Assembly (NCBI GenBank): GCA_002085155.1
Contig: NASX01000002.1
Span: 28,720-83,909 of the forward strand
Direction of reading: 5' to 3'
DNA length: 55,190 nucleotides
DNA from: Sorangiineae bacterium NIC37A_2
Lineage (GTDB): Bacteria; Myxococcota_A; Polyangia; Polyangiales; Polyangiaceae
The notes beneath the pieces are model-generated. The model made no database searches. It saw nothing but the letters and a program-made list of their open reading frames with translations, and was not told where the DNA came from. Of this stretch, positions 36,129 to 46,461 are shown piece after piece; position 1 is the stretch's first letter, and each line of letters begins with the position of its first letter. The position numbers were made by a program, and so were the translations under genes.

Positions 36129-37451
36129 TCATTTTGAGCGTTCTGCCCGGATGCGATCGCGGTACGCGAAGAACGAATCCTTGGGCGTGCGCGCACCTGT
36201 CCCGAAATCCACATACACCAGCCCAAAGCGGTGTTTGTAGCCGTGGTTCCATTCGAAATTGTCGAGGAAGGTCCAGTGGAAGTAGCCGAGGATGGGTACG
36301 CCTTCCGCCTGAGCTCGCTCGAGCTCTTGGAGGTGACGCTCGAGGAAGTCAACGCGGTCGGCGTCATGCACCCGGCCGTCGAGGGCGATCCAATCGCTCG
36401 CGGAGAGACCGTTTTCCGTGATGATGACGGGGAGTCCGTACCGCTGGTGGAGGAATTTCGGTCCGAAGTAGTGCGCTTCGGGCGTCACGGGCCAGTCGAA
36501 GCTGGTGCGAGGGCTCCCCACCCCGAAAGGAACGATTTCGGCAGCGCCCTCTGCGCCAGCCCGCACGCGCACAGCGTCGTATAGATTCACGCCCACGGCA
36601 TCGAGAGGTTGGCTGATCAGATCGACTTCCTCGGGACTCACCTTGGGCATGAGCGAGCCGAAGCGGGTCCACACCTCGTCCGGGTACCCGCGGCCGTAGA
36701 GCGGGTCGAGCCAGAAGGCGGAGACGCGCAGACGATCGGTCGGAAGGGAGAAGGTGAAGCGATAAGCTGCTTCGACGTCCTCGGGAGAAGGTGAAGCGGG
36801 CGTGGCCGCAAGCAACACGGGAGCGGCACTGACCCAACTTTGGCTCACATGCGCCCGAAGGACTTGCACGGCGAGGCCATGGGCCTTGAGTGTGTTGTGG
36901 GCGGCTAAGAGAACCTGGGAGAGGGGTAGCCTGTGGCCCGGTGCGTGGCGACCGTCGCGGAGGCCTCCTTCGATATAGGCGTGCGGTTCGTTGATCGTGA
37001 GAAAGCGACGGATCCGATCACCAAAGCGGCGCGCGACACGCTCCGCATAGCTCGCGAACCAGGCGGGACTCTCCGGACTCAGGAAACCACCCAGTCTTTC
37101 GAGCTCAACAGGCGCGTCCCAATGGAAGAGCGTCGCTACGGGCTCGATGCCGCGGGCGAGCAAACCATCCACGAGCCGCTCGTAGAAGGAAACGCCCCGC
37201 GGATCGTCTACTCTTGCTCCAAGCCTTGGCCAGGAGAAGCTGAACCGGTAGGCACTCACCCCGAGCGCGGCCAAGAGATCGAGGTCCTCCTCGAGACGGG
37301 CGACGTGGTGCGAGGCGAAGAGGGCGTCATGCCCGGCAAAGATGGCTCCTTTGCGCTCGGCAAACTTGTCCCAGTTGGCTTCGGCGCGTGACGCCCGGTC
37401 TCCTTCGATTTGATAGGAAGAGCTCGCGACGCCCCAGAGAAACTCACCCAT
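36129..37451 (-). CDS. bglA: Family 1 glycoside hydrolase (beta-glucosidase)
   Basis: 440 residues. N-terminal FLWGVASSSYQIEG, the acid/base Glu155 in TINEPH and the nucleophile Glu346 in ITENGLS identify GH1. No signal peptide, so it is cytoplasmic; it cleaves beta-glucosides or related disaccharides. The start overlaps the M1 peptidase stop as TGATG, so the two are co-translated. Confidence 0.93.
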   Translation of the reverse strand: MGEFLWGVASSSYQIEGDRASRAEANWDKFAERKGAIFAGHDALFASHHVARLEEDLDLLAALGVSAYRFSFSWPRLGARVDDPRGVSFYERLVDGLLARGIEPVATLFHWDAPVELERLGGFLSPESPAWFASYAERVARRFGDRIRRFLTINEPHAYIEGGLRDGRHAPGHRLPLSQVLLAAHNTLKAHGLAVQVLRAHVSQSWVSAAPVLLAATPASPSPEDVEAAYRFTFSLPTDRLRVSAFWLDPLYGRGYPDEVWTRFGSLMPKVSPEEVDLISQPLDAVGVNLYDAVRVRAGAEGAAEIVPFGVGSPRTSFDWPVTPEAHYFGPKFLHQRYGLPVIITENGLSASDWIALDGRVHDADRVDFLERHLQELERAQAEGVPILGYFHWTFLDNFEWNHGYKHRFGLVYVDFGTGARTPKDSFFAYRDRIRAERSK

Positions 37452-40060
37452 CAGCGCTCTCGCTTCTTCGCCTTCTTTTCTTTGTCCTTGGCGTCTTTGG
37501 CCTTCGTCTTCGGTATGCGCGCTTCGAGCTGACTCAGCTTGAGCTTGACCGTCCGGAGTTCGTTCTCGAGGTTGGTGATGTCTCGCTTCGCTTGATGGAG
37601 CCCAGCTCGTTTATCCGCGCCCAAACTAGCGAGAGCCTTCTTCGCGGGGCGGAGCACGCGGCCGTCCGTCTCACGCTCGAGGAGTCCCCGGATCGCCCCG
37701 CGGGCCTGCGTATCTCCCAGATCAGCGAGGGCCCGCAAGATGGCCGCGCGGATGTGGGGGTCTCTGTCCATGAGAAGTTTCTCTAGGTGCTCGCGGACCT
37801 TGCGCCCTTCTCCGACGCGACCGAGAGCCGCGATTGCCGTGCGCCGCGAGCGCAGCGGACGACCGTAGCGACTCTCGCTGATCAGGAACGGAGTCGCGAC
37901 CTCTCCGCCGAGGGAGGCGAGTCCCTCGAGGGCTCCGGCGCGTACGACGTCGGCCCAGGAGTCACGTTCGAGCAGCGGAACCAGAGCGTCTCGAGCGAGG
38001 TCGGGAGCGAGCTTACCGAGAGAGCGGGCGGCCGCAGCGGCGACGAGGTAACTGGCGTCTTGGGTCAGGTGGACAAGCAGGTCTTTGAAGGAAGGATCGG
38101 CCGTTTCGCCGAGAGCTGCCGCCACCGCGCGACGCACCTTCGGGTTCGGTGAAGAGGCGGCCCGCTCGAGCGCTTTCTTGGCGCGACCGCTCCGGAGGCC
38201 GCCGAGACCTTCGGCGGCTGTGGCGCGGACGAGGTACGATTCGTCTTCGTTTGCGAGCACCTCCTCAAAGGTCTCGAGGCTGCGGAGCGACTCCTTCTTG
38301 CCGAGCGCCTGAAGGGCCTGGCAGCGCCCATAGGCGGTCTCCGCATGTTTCGCCGTGTAGACGAATAGGTCCTCGGGCCCGCTCACCTTGATCGGGCAGA
38401 CGACCTTCAGGTTCGGGTTGATCACGACGCCCTGGGGTCGCACGAAAGTGCGCACGGAGAGGACGTCCTTTTTCGAGGCGATCCGCTTGTGATGGGTGGT
38501 CCAGGTGCCGCCGCTAGACAGCGAGACCTCGAGATCGATCTCAAAAACGGGGACGTCGTTGCCCGACTGTTTCTGCTCGACGGTGACCTCAAACATCCCG
38601 TCCGAGTAGCTCACGCTCACATCGAGGTCGGGGTGCCCCGGGCGGAAGACCCATTCGTCGAAGAATCGCTCGAGACCTTCACCGCTCGCCGCCTCGAACT
38701 CTGCGATCAGATCAGTAGTGGAGACGATGCCTTGGCGGTGCTTGTTGAGGTAGTTGTGCACTCCGCGCCAGAAGACCTCGTCCCCCAGTCGCCGCCGGAG
38801 CATGTGGAGGACGATGCCGCCTTTTTGGTAGAGGTGCCGATCGAAGAGGTCGATGGGCTCTTCGTAGTCGCGACACACGATCGGCCGTTGATAGTCACCG
38901 TGGGCTTCAGAGAGGTACCGCTCGAGGTCCGAAACGACCCAGGCGTCGAGCTCGTCGCGACCGAGTCGCTCTTCCCGCTCGATCATCTCGATGAACGTCG
39001 CGAACCCTTCGTTGAGCCAGGCGTGGGACCAATCGCGACAAGTGACGAGGTCGCCGAACCACTGGTGGGCGAGCTCATGAGCCACAAGATCGTGGGAATC
39101 GATGTCGATGGCTGCGCGCTCGTCCAAGAGGATGTGCTCGTACATCGTCGTGGCGGTTGTGTTCTCCATGCCGCCAAAGATGAAGTCGCTGACGACGACC
39201 TGTGTGTAGGAGCTCCAGGGGTATTCGATCCCTGTTTTTTCAGAGAGCAATCGGACCATCTGTCCCGTGTCGGCGAAGGCGCGGCGTCCCTCTTCAACGC
39301 GCCCCGGAGGCACCAAGTAGCGCAGGGTGACATTGCGCCCCGATGGGAGTTGAATCTCTTCGGACCATTCGTCGAAATGGCCCACGACGAGCGTCACCAG
39401 GTACGCAGGGTGTGGGGTCGAGAATTGGTAGTGGAAAACGCGCCGCTCTCGCTCATGGCCCGAGAAGACGAGCTCCCCGTTGGAAAGCGCGATCATGCCG
39501 TCCGGGACCCGAACGCGGAGCTCGGTCGTCATCTTGGCGTGGGGTTTGTCCTGGCAAGGGAACCAATGGCGCGCGTCTTCGTCTTGGCACTGGCTCCAAA
39601 CCTGGGTCGGCCGCTGAGGAACTTGTTCGTCCGGCTTCAAGAAGTACAGACCCGCTTTGGGAGCGGCGCGATAGCGGATGGTGACTTGACCCGCGTCCAT
39701 GGTGGCGTCGATCGGAATCGAGATCGTTTCACCGTCATAGGTGTAGCCTTCTCCCTCCTGGCGCGTCGACGGAGCCCAGCCTTCCGCGTTCACGAACACC
39801 TCCTCGATGGCGAAACCAATCGCGTCCAGGGTCAGCGAGGTCCCGGAGCGGGAGCGTCGCCCGAAATCGAGCTTCGCGATCCCCGACACTTCCTCTCGGT
39901 CCAGGTCGAGATCGAGGTCGAGGGCTAGATGGGTGACCGCGAAGGGGCGCGAGCGCTCGTACTTGCGCTCCGTCCCGGCAGACGCAAACGCGTGAGGGTC
40001 TTTGGGGGAGGCTCCCCGGCCGCAACATCCGTGGTGCCTAGCGAGAAGGCTCGAAATCAT
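37451..40060 (-). CDS. M1-family aminopeptidase with HEAT-repeat C-terminus
   Basis: 869 residues from the ATG at 40060. Zinc site HELAH (328-332) with Glu351 in LNEGFATF and the exopeptidase motif GGMEN (296-300, usually GAMEN) are intact. The C-terminal 270 residues carry HEAT-type repeats (for example LVAAAAARSLGKLAPDLA) and end in a Lys-rich coiled coil (KDKEKKAKKRER). It removes N-terminal residues from peptides. No clear signal peptide. It is upstream of GH1 and divergent from recD2. Confidence 0.92.
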   Translation of the reverse strand: MISSLLARHHGCCGRGASPKDPHAFASAGTERKYERSRPFAVTHLALDLDLDLDREEVSGIAKLDFGRRSRSGTSLTLDAIGFAIEEVFVNAEGWAPSTRQEGEGYTYDGETISIPIDATMDAGQVTIRYRAAPKAGLYFLKPDEQVPQRPTQVWSQCQDEDARHWFPCQDKPHAKMTTELRVRVPDGMIALSNGELVFSGHERERRVFHYQFSTPHPAYLVTLVVGHFDEWSEEIQLPSGRNVTLRYLVPPGRVEEGRRAFADTGQMVRLLSEKTGIEYPWSSYTQVVVSDFIFGGMENTTATTMYEHILLDERAAIDIDSHDLVAHELAHQWFGDLVTCRDWSHAWLNEGFATFIEMIEREERLGRDELDAWVVSDLERYLSEAHGDYQRPIVCRDYEEPIDLFDRHLYQKGGIVLHMLRRRLGDEVFWRGVHNYLNKHRQGIVSTTDLIAEFEAASGEGLERFFDEWVFRPGHPDLDVSVSYSDGMFEVTVEQKQSGNDVPVFEIDLEVSLSSGGTWTTHHKRIASKKDVLSVRTFVRPQGVVINPNLKVVCPIKVSGPEDLFVYTAKHAETAYGRCQALQALGKKESLRSLETFEEVLANEDESYLVRATAAEGLGGLRSGRAKKALERAASSPNPKVRRAVAAALGETADPSFKDLLVHLTQDASYLVAAAAARSLGKLAPDLARDALVPLLERDSWADVVRAGALEGLASLGGEVATPFLISESRYGRPLRSRRTAIAALGRVGEGRKVREHLEKLLMDRDPHIRAAILRALADLGDTQARGAIRGLLERETDGRVLRPAKKALASLGADKRAGLHQAKRDITNLENELRTVKLKLSQLEARIPKTKAKDAKDKEKKAKKRER

Positions 40061-40282
40061 GATGTGTGGAGCGCATCTCAAAAATGAGGTGTGCGCAAGG
40101 AGCTCGGGCTGATCCTTGAGCGATTCTCGCGAAAACAGGGGCAAATGGGGTGGCCGGGGCGCTAGCTCGCGCCCCTTTTTCTTCGACGAGCTTCGGGAAC
40201 TTTCGCGGTGAGACATTACGTGCCAAGGGGGGCTAGCTCGCGTGTTGCTCCGATGGAGCGCGCGGCGTAGGAACTTGCGAGC

Positions 40283-42475
40283 GTGATGGACAAGAGCCCC
40301 TCGTGCACCACGGTCAGGAGCATCCTGGGCGAAGTCTCACGCATCACCTACGAAAACGAGGAGACTGGCTTTCGGGTGGTGCGCCTCTCTCATGTGGCGG
40401 GGCTGGATCGCCAGAGAGCTGTTGTGGCGGTGGGGGTTCTCCCGCCAGTCGGTAAAGGGACCCGTCTGCGGCTCACGGGGCAGATCGAGACCCACGCCCA
40501 GCACGGCGAGCGCTTCAAGGTGACGAGCGCGATCGTTGTCTCCCCAGAGACCACCGAGGAAATCACGAACTACCTCGGCAGCGGGATCTTGCCCGGCGTG
40601 GGTCCCAAGATGGCCGAACGGATCGCGCGCACGTTCGGCGACAAGACGCTCGAGATTCTGGACGAGGACAGCTCGCGTTTGCGCGAAGTGAAGGGGCTGG
40701 GCGAGGCCCGGGTGCAGGCGATTCGCGATGCGTGGGCCGAGCACCGGGCGCACGCGAACCTCGCTCTCGTCTTGAACTCCTACGGGATCGGCGCGGGGCT
40801 CGTCGCGCAGATCATCCGTGTCTTTGGGGACAGCGCTTTCTCCGTCGTCCAGACGAACCCCTATCGCTTGATCCGCGCGGTGCCCGGAATTGGGTTCCGG
40901 ACCGCGGATGCCATCGCCAAAAAGCAGGGACTTCCCCCCGAGCATCCTGAGCGCATCTCTTCCGGTCTGCTCCATGCGCTCTCCCGAGAAGCGGAGGAGG
41001 GGCACACGGCGACGCCTCGACAAGACCTCATCACGCGAGCAGCCGAGCTACTCGAAGTGTCTCGCTCGGTCTGCGACGCTCAGGTGGACGCGCTAGCCCT
41101 GCGAGGTCTTGTCGTGGATGACAAGGGTGAGATTTTGCTCGAGACGCTCGCGCGCGCCGAGCGCACAGTGGCTCAGGAGATCCATCGTCTGCTTTCCGCG
41201 CCGCGTCACCCCGTTTCTGACGTCGCGCAGCGAATCGCGGAGTTCGAGGCTCGCGCCAAGATCGAGCTCGCCCCGGCCCAAAAGGAAGCTCTGCACCTGG
41301 TCGCGGACCAGAAGCTGCTCGTGGTGACCGGTGGACCAGGCGTGGGGAAAACAACATTGGTGCGCGCGATCTTGGCGGTGTTGGGGAAGAAGGAGCTCCG
41401 CGTGCAGCTGGCAGCGCCGACCGGACGCGCCGCGCGGCGGCTGCTCGAGGCCACAGGACGAGAGGCGAGCACCATCCACCGTTTGCTCGAGGTGGACCCC
41501 AAGACCGGCACCTTTCAGCGTGACGGGGAGACGCCCCTCGCGGTCGACCTTCTCATTGTCGATGAGTCTTCGATGATCGACGTGGAGCTCATGGCGAGTC
41601 TATTGACGGCGATCCCGTCGGCGGCGCGTGTGGTCTTTGTGGGCGACCGGGACCAGCTTCCTTCGGTGGGGCCGGGGGCAGTGCTCGGCGACCTGATCGA
41701 AAGCGGGAGCGTGCCCGTGGCTCGGCTTGACACGATTTTTCGCCAAAGTGAAACCAGCCAAATTGTCGTCAACTCGCACCGCATCTTGAGCGGAGAGGCG
41801 CCGGGGGGCTCGGGCGGACCAGAGGGAGAGTTCTTCGTCATCCGGGCCCGGGACCCGGCCCACGCAGCCAGTCTCGTCACAGAGCTCGTCACTGAGCGCA
41901 TCCCGGCGCGCTTTGGATTCGATCGATTGCGAGAGATTCAAGTGCTCACGCCGATGCACAAGGGCGACGCCGGCACGATCGCTCTCAATCAGCGTTTGCA
42001 AGCTGAAATGAACCCGAGCCGCCTGGCGGTGCGCGGCATCGACGTTGAATTTCGCTTGGGAGACAAGGTCCTGCAGGCGAAAAATGATCTCGAGCGCGGG
42101 GTGGTCAATGGTGACATTGGCGAGATCATCGCCGTTTCTCCCGAGGAAAATACGCTCACGGTCCAGTTTGACGACGCTGACGGGACGCGGAAGGTCACCT
42201 ACGAAAAGGAGCAACTCAAGGAGCTACGGCTCGCCTACGCGACGAGCATCCACAAGAGTCAGGGCAGCGAGTATCCCGCGGTCGTCGTCGTGCTGCTCTC
42301 GCAGCACTTTGTGATGCTCTCGAGGAACCTGCTTTATACGGCGGTGACGCGCGCGAAGAAGCTCTGCGTCCTTGTGACGGACCAGCGGGCGCTCCGGGTT
42401 GCCTTGGCCGAAACGCGCCGCGAACAGCGCCGGACTCGGCTGGTCGCCCGCCTGAAAGAAGCAGCCCGGGGCTAG
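40283..42475 (+). CDS. recD2: RecD2-type ATP-dependent DNA helicase
   Basis: 730 residues, beginning at GTG 40283 or ATG 40286. An N-terminal OB-like and helix-hairpin-helix region (LPGVGPKMAERIA, VPGIGFRTADAIAKK) is followed by the SF1B helicase core with Walker A GGPGVGKTT (350-358), Walker B LLIVDESSM and the C-terminal YATSIHKSQGSEYP. RecD2 is a 5'-3' helicase found without RecBC and acts in repair and replication-fork maintenance. Confidence 0.95.
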   Translation: MMDKSPSCTTVRSILGEVSRITYENEETGFRVVRLSHVAGLDRQRAVVAVGVLPPVGKGTRLRLTGQIETHAQHGERFKVTSAIVVSPETTEEITNYLGSGILPGVGPKMAERIARTFGDKTLEILDEDSSRLREVKGLGEARVQAIRDAWAEHRAHANLALVLNSYGIGAGLVAQIIRVFGDSAFSVVQTNPYRLIRAVPGIGFRTADAIAKKQGLPPEHPERISSGLLHALSREAEEGHTATPRQDLITRAAELLEVSRSVCDAQVDALALRGLVVDDKGEILLETLARAERTVAQEIHRLLSAPRHPVSDVAQRIAEFEARAKIELAPAQKEALHLVADQKLLVVTGGPGVGKTTLVRAILAVLGKKELRVQLAAPTGRAARRLLEATGREASTIHRLLEVDPKTGTFQRDGETPLAVDLLIVDESSMIDVELMASLLTAIPSAARVVFVGDRDQLPSVGPGAVLGDLIESGSVPVARLDTIFRQSETSQIVVNSHRILSGEAPGGSGGPEGEFFVIRARDPAHAASLVTELVTERIPARFGFDRLREIQVLTPMHKGDAGTIALNQRLQAEMNPSRLAVRGIDVEFRLGDKVLQAKNDLERGVVNGDIGEIIAVSPEENTLTVQFDDADGTRKVTYEKEQLKELRLAYATSIHKSQGSEYPAVVVVLLSQHFVMLSRNLLYTAVTRAKKLCVLVTDQRALRVALAETRREQRRTRLVARLKEAARG

Positions 42476-42518
42476 AGGGGCACCCTCGGCCCTTTTTCGT
42501 GATCGACGGGGGCGATCC

Positions 42519-43904
42519 GTGCATCATAGGGAGATGGGTCCATCGGCGGCTTTTTGCGCACCGGAGGAGAGCAAGCGAGCCTTTCGGCGCGGGCCACCTC
42601 AGCGCCGCTGGGGTGTGGCTTCGCTGCTCGTTGGCTCCTGGCTCGGGGCCTGGGGCTGCTCGGAAGGGCAACCAGGAGACGCGCCTTCGAATCCCGCTTC
42701 GGGAGGGGCTGCGAGCGTTTCGGGGGGCGCCGCGTCTGGGGGGCAGCCGAACCCCTCAAGCGGCGGCGCGGCCTCGAGCGGAGGAGCCTTGGGCTCAGGC
42801 GGGGGACCGAGCAGCGGGGGGGCCCCGGCGGCGGCGGGAGGCGCTCTGGGCTCGGGGGGAGCCTCGAGCGGTGGCGCGGCGGCGGGCAGTGGAGGCGACG
42901 CTGCGGGCGGAGCTTCGGGGGGTGCGGCGGCGGGCGGCACAGGCGGACAGGCCAGCGACGACTTGTGTGACAGTGGGGTCTTCGATGGAGAGGTGCCAGC
43001 CCCGCTGGCGCTGAGCGGCGAGACCCTCGCTCACGATCCGACCATGATCCGGGTCGGCGACACCTACTACCGATTCTGGACCGGGGACTATATCCCCTCG
43101 GCGACGTCGAAGGACCTGAAAAACTGGTCGAGGGGGCCGAATGTTTACTCGGCGTATCCAGACTGGTCGAAGACTTGGCTCGCAGGGATCTCGGGCCAGA
43201 CCTTCAACTTCCCCTGGGCACCGGATGTCGTCAGCTTCGGCGGTAAGGTCCATCTCTACTCGAGCTTTTCTGCCAAGTTCGGCGCAAACATCTCCTGCAT
43301 CACACACCTGAGCACCAGCGACATCGGCGCGGGGAACTGGACTGATCATGGACCTGTCATCTGCACGAACGGGAGCGAGAAGTACAACGCCATCGACGCT
43401 GACGTCGGGTTCGACGCGGAAGGGCGCGGATATCTCGCCTTCGGGAGCTTCTGGGACGGGATCTTCGCCTTTGAGCTGAATGAAGACGGTTCTCGGAGAG
43501 GGAACGACCTGGTCCGATTGGCGCATGCAAGTCAGATCGAGGCTCCTGTTTTATTCCGGCGCTGCGGATACCATTATCTGTTTGTGACCTGGGGCCTCTG
43601 TTGTCCCGGGGAGGGCAGGAGTGTGAACCAGCTCAGCTACCGCGTGGCCGTTGGGCGTTCGGAGAACATCCTCGGGCCCTACCTCGACAAGACAGGCAAG
43701 CCTCTTCTCGAGGGAGGAGGAACCCTTGTGGTGGAGGGGGACAAGGTCAACTGGGCCGCTGCCGGACACAGCGATGTGCTCGTCGTGGGCGACACGATTT
43801 ACCACACGTACCACGCCTACCGTCGGTCGAACGGGGCAGCGGTCCTCCGCATCACGCCCCTCGTTTTCGACGAGGATGGTTGGCCTCTCCCGCACGCTCC
43901 TTGA
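42519..43904 (+). CDS. GH43-like lipoprotein (arabinanase type) with Gly/Ser/Ala linker
   Basis: 461 residues. A lipoprotein signal with lipobox LGAWGC is followed by about 90 residues almost entirely of Gly, Ala and Ser, then a five-bladed beta-propeller glycosidase: HDPTMIRVGDTYYRFWTG carries the catalytic Asp, NFPWAPDVVSF and NAIDADVGFDAEGRGYLAFG follow, and QIEAPVLFRRCGYHYLF has the catalytic Glu. It probably cleaves alpha-1,5-arabinan or related polysaccharides at the cell surface. Confidence 0.88.
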   Translation: MHHREMGPSAAFCAPEESKRAFRRGPPQRRWGVASLLVGSWLGAWGCSEGQPGDAPSNPASGGAASVSGGAASGGQPNPSSGGAASSGGALGSGGGPSSGGAPAAAGGALGSGGASSGGAAAGSGGDAAGGASGGAAAGGTGGQASDDLCDSGVFDGEVPAPLALSGETLAHDPTMIRVGDTYYRFWTGDYIPSATSKDLKNWSRGPNVYSAYPDWSKTWLAGISGQTFNFPWAPDVVSFGGKVHLYSSFSAKFGANISCITHLSTSDIGAGNWTDHGPVICTNGSEKYNAIDADVGFDAEGRGYLAFGSFWDGIFAFELNEDGSRRGNDLVRLAHASQIEAPVLFRRCGYHYLFVTWGLCCPGEGRSVNQLSYRVAVGRSENILGPYLDKTGKPLLEGGGTLVVEGDKVNWAAAGHSDVLVVGDTIYHTYHAYRRSNGAAVLRITPLVFDEDGWPLPHAP

Positions 43905-44010
43905 TTGATGGCGGCTCGCGTCCGCCAGGGAGGCTGATCCGCGCGAGCGGCGAGACAGATGCCTCGGGGAGACTCGACGGAACCTGCTTCCGCGGATAGA
44001 CCCCGGGCGC

Positions 44011-45303
44011 GTGACGACGCTCGGATCGAAAGCAACTGAAGAAGAGTCCGGCCCCCTCCGCGCCGAGGTGCTCCTCAAAGAGGCGCGCGGGCTGTCACAG
44101 GCGCTGCACCAGGAGGGAAACCGCGAGCGCTACCGGGCCCTGCTCGCGGAGGTGATCGAAGCAGCTCTGGTGGAGCTTCCATCGGAGGATGTGCTCACGA
44201 ATCGCGTGCGCTGGGCGCTGCTCGAGGCTCACGCTGCCCGGGCCGAGTCGGCTAGATACGGCGCCGGTCAGCTCGCGCGCGGGTCGCAGCGCGCCCCCAC
44301 GGAGGAGGACTGTGAAGACGGCTGGGCGAGGGTCGAGTCCATCATCTTGGAGGCGGAGGACTCGGCGCGGATGGCCGCCATCCTCGCTGAACAACTGAAA
44401 GCGCCGAAGGCGTCGCGGTTTGCGCAGGCCGCGCACCTCGCGGCGGAAAAGGCGCGCGAGCTCACCCGCGAAAGGAACCGGTCTTATACGTTCCACACGG
44501 ACCCAGGCTTCTCCTTCGGCGAAGGCTGGTACCTGGCGGCGGCGAGTCTCCTCGCTGGAGTCGAGATTCAGCTCGAGGAGGGCCCCCTCGCAGAGACGGC
44601 GGAGCTCTTCTTGCGAGAAGCAGGACTTTCGGACCGGCTTCGACCTTTTCGAGCTCGTCCCCGCGCCAACAAGGCCCTGCCCGAGATCGTGGCGCGCGCC
44701 TTTCGGAGTGATGCGCCGAGCGCTCAGGCGAAGCTTCGGGCGGCGTTCCTAGGTCGAGAACCGGTGCCCATTGAGATCCGCCGTTTCGCCGAACAAAGAC
44801 TCGCGGGGGCGGCTCAGACTGGAGCCAAGGTGCTGCTTTGGGTGCGGAAAGGAGTACACCAAAAGAACCGCAACACCGACTTCGACGAGCTTTCAGTGTT
44901 CTGTCAGCGGACACTTTCGCTTGGTCTGACGCCCGTCCTGATCGGCGACGGTCTCGATGGCTGGGAGATGCCCGAGGGAGCGGTAAGTCTCGCCCTATTC
45001 TGGAAGGAGGAGCTTTTCCGCCGAGGAAACATGAGACGTTCTCAGTTGCAGCTCTTTGAGGTCCTCAAGGAGGAGCATGGAGTGGTGGGGCAGATGGGGG
45101 TGACCACGGCGGGAATGGACGGCCCCGCGCTCCTCGGGATGCCGACGATGTACATCACAGAAGAGCCAAACGTGCGCCTAGGTCGGTGGGTCGGGGCGGT
45201 TCCTGGTTATGAGGAGATTGTGCGTAGGCCAGGCTACCTCGAGCGCATCTCGTTTCGCCTTGCGGCTTGGTCGAAGGCGTCCGAGCCGCGTCTCACTCGC
45301 TAA
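44011..45303 (+). CDS. Conserved-looking protein of unknown function, glycosyltransferase-like C-terminus
   Basis: 430 residues from a GTG. The N-terminal 200 residues are helical and Ala/Glu-rich, with no known domain. The C-terminal 170 residues (KVLLWVRKGVHQKNRNTDF, LGLTPVLIGDGLDGW, GVTTAGMDGPALLGMPTMYI) resemble the donor-binding half of a GT-B glycosyltransferase. No signal peptide or membrane helix. It ends 4 nt into the convergent epimerase gene. Codon pattern and clean frame support a real gene; function unknown. Confidence 0.65.
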   Translation: MTTLGSKATEEESGPLRAEVLLKEARGLSQALHQEGNRERYRALLAEVIEAALVELPSEDVLTNRVRWALLEAHAARAESARYGAGQLARGSQRAPTEEDCEDGWARVESIILEAEDSARMAAILAEQLKAPKASRFAQAAHLAAEKARELTRERNRSYTFHTDPGFSFGEGWYLAAASLLAGVEIQLEEGPLAETAELFLREAGLSDRLRPFRARPRANKALPEIVARAFRSDAPSAQAKLRAAFLGREPVPIEIRRFAEQRLAGAAQTGAKVLLWVRKGVHQKNRNTDFDELSVFCQRTLSLGLTPVLIGDGLDGWEMPEGAVSLALFWKEELFRRGNMRRSQLQLFEVLKEEHGVVGQMGVTTAGMDGPALLGMPTMYITEEPNVRLGRWVGAVPGYEEIVRRPGYLERISFRLAAWSKASEPRLTR

Positions 45304-46322
45304 GGGTCTGGCGGGGCCCAGGAAGGCGGCAGATTGTGCGGAATCTCGAGAGGGCGCGGTCTTTGCGTCGGGCGCGGGCCGACCTTCCGAACCCACTCCG
45401 CCATCTCGCGAAGGCCAGTCTCCAGGGCCACCTGAGGCCGATAGCCCAACATCTTCCGTGCCTTCTTGTGGGAGGCCTCGTTGTGTCTCGCTTCGGGGCG
45501 CGCAGGGAGATGTTCGACGCGCAAAGGGACGCCCATCGCCTGACTCACTCGCTCGGCGAGCTCGAGAATCGAAAAGCTCTCGTCTGCGCCCAAGTTGAAG
45601 ACTTGCCCTACGGCTTCTTGAGAAAAGAGGGCATCGACGAGCACGGGAGCGACGTCCGAAACATGGGTAAAGGCCCGCGTCTGGGTCCCATCGCCGAACA
45701 CGGTGAGCGGCCTTTCCTTGAGGATCTGGTTCATGAAGATGCCGACCACGTTGCGGTAACGGTCGCTGAAATTCTGGCGAACGCCGTAGACGTTGTGGGG
45801 GCGGAAGATCACGTAGGGCAGCCCAAAAAGCCGATGGGAAATCTCGAGCTCTCGCTCCACGGCCCATTTGGCGATCCCGTAGGGATCATGGGGCAGTGGC
45901 CGCATGTCCTCGTGGAGAGGAGGCGTGAGGTCGCCGTAGACGGCGACCGACGAAGTGAAGATAAAGCGATGGACGCTCGCGTTCACGGAGGCGTTGATCA
46001 GGTTCACGCTTCCGATCAAGTTGCTCTCATAGTTGAAGCGCTTGACGTAATGGCTCAGTCCTTCAGCCGCATAGGCGGCCAGGTGAATCACCGCGTCGAT
46101 CTCGAAGTCGCGGAAGAGACGCTCGAGGAGAGGAACATCGAGGGTCGAGCCCTCGACGAAGTGCGCGAGGGGATGGACGTTCTCCCGGTATCCCCCTGAG
46201 AGGTCGTCGAGGGCGACCACGAGGAGGCCTCGCGCGATGAGTTCGTCTGTGACGTGGGAGCCGATGAAACCCGCCGCGCCCGTCACGAGCACGGTCCGGG
46301 GAGCACGCGTGGGGGAGTTCAT
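45300..46322 (-). CDS. NAD-dependent nucleotide-sugar epimerase/dehydratase (extended SDR)
   Basis: 340 residues. The Rossmann motif VTGAAGFIGSH, the catalytic SSVAVYG with YGIAK, and RPHNVYGVRQNF match UDP-glucose 4-epimerase and related enzymes of surface-sugar synthesis. A neighbouring GT39-type gene fits a role in glycan assembly. Substrate not determined. Confidence 0.9.
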   Translation of the reverse strand: MNSPTRAPRTVLVTGAAGFIGSHVTDELIARGLLVVALDDLSGGYRENVHPLAHFVEGSTLDVPLLERLFRDFEIDAVIHLAAYAAEGLSHYVKRFNYESNLIGSVNLINASVNASVHRFIFTSSVAVYGDLTPPLHEDMRPLPHDPYGIAKWAVERELEISHRLFGLPYVIFRPHNVYGVRQNFSDRYRNVVGIFMNQILKERPLTVFGDGTQTRAFTHVSDVAPVLVDALFSQEAVGQVFNLGADESFSILELAERVSQAMGVPLRVEHLPARPEARHNEASHKKARKMLGYRPQVALETGLREMAEWVRKVGPRPTQRPRPLEIPHNLPPSWAPPDP

Positions 46323-46461
46323 GGCGCCGGGGCCATACCATGAACCTCGGGAGATTCTCGTCCTAAGGGCTCGCTCGGGACCCTAGGCTAGCCGCAGCCG
46401 TTTCTTCCGGGGTCGCTCTTTCGCTGAGCCTGCGGCAGACTCCGCCACCTCTCAGGGAACA

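Noticed and set aside
38489-39928. Large plus-strand open frame opposite the M1 peptidase
   Set aside because: It is antisense to conserved zinc-peptidase motifs and its translation is rich in Asp, Glu and Val in the way expected of a complementary-strand shadow.
42599-42970. Gly/Arg- and Ala/Pro-rich open frames over the GH43 linker
   Set aside because: They are shadow frames of the GC-rich linker codons.
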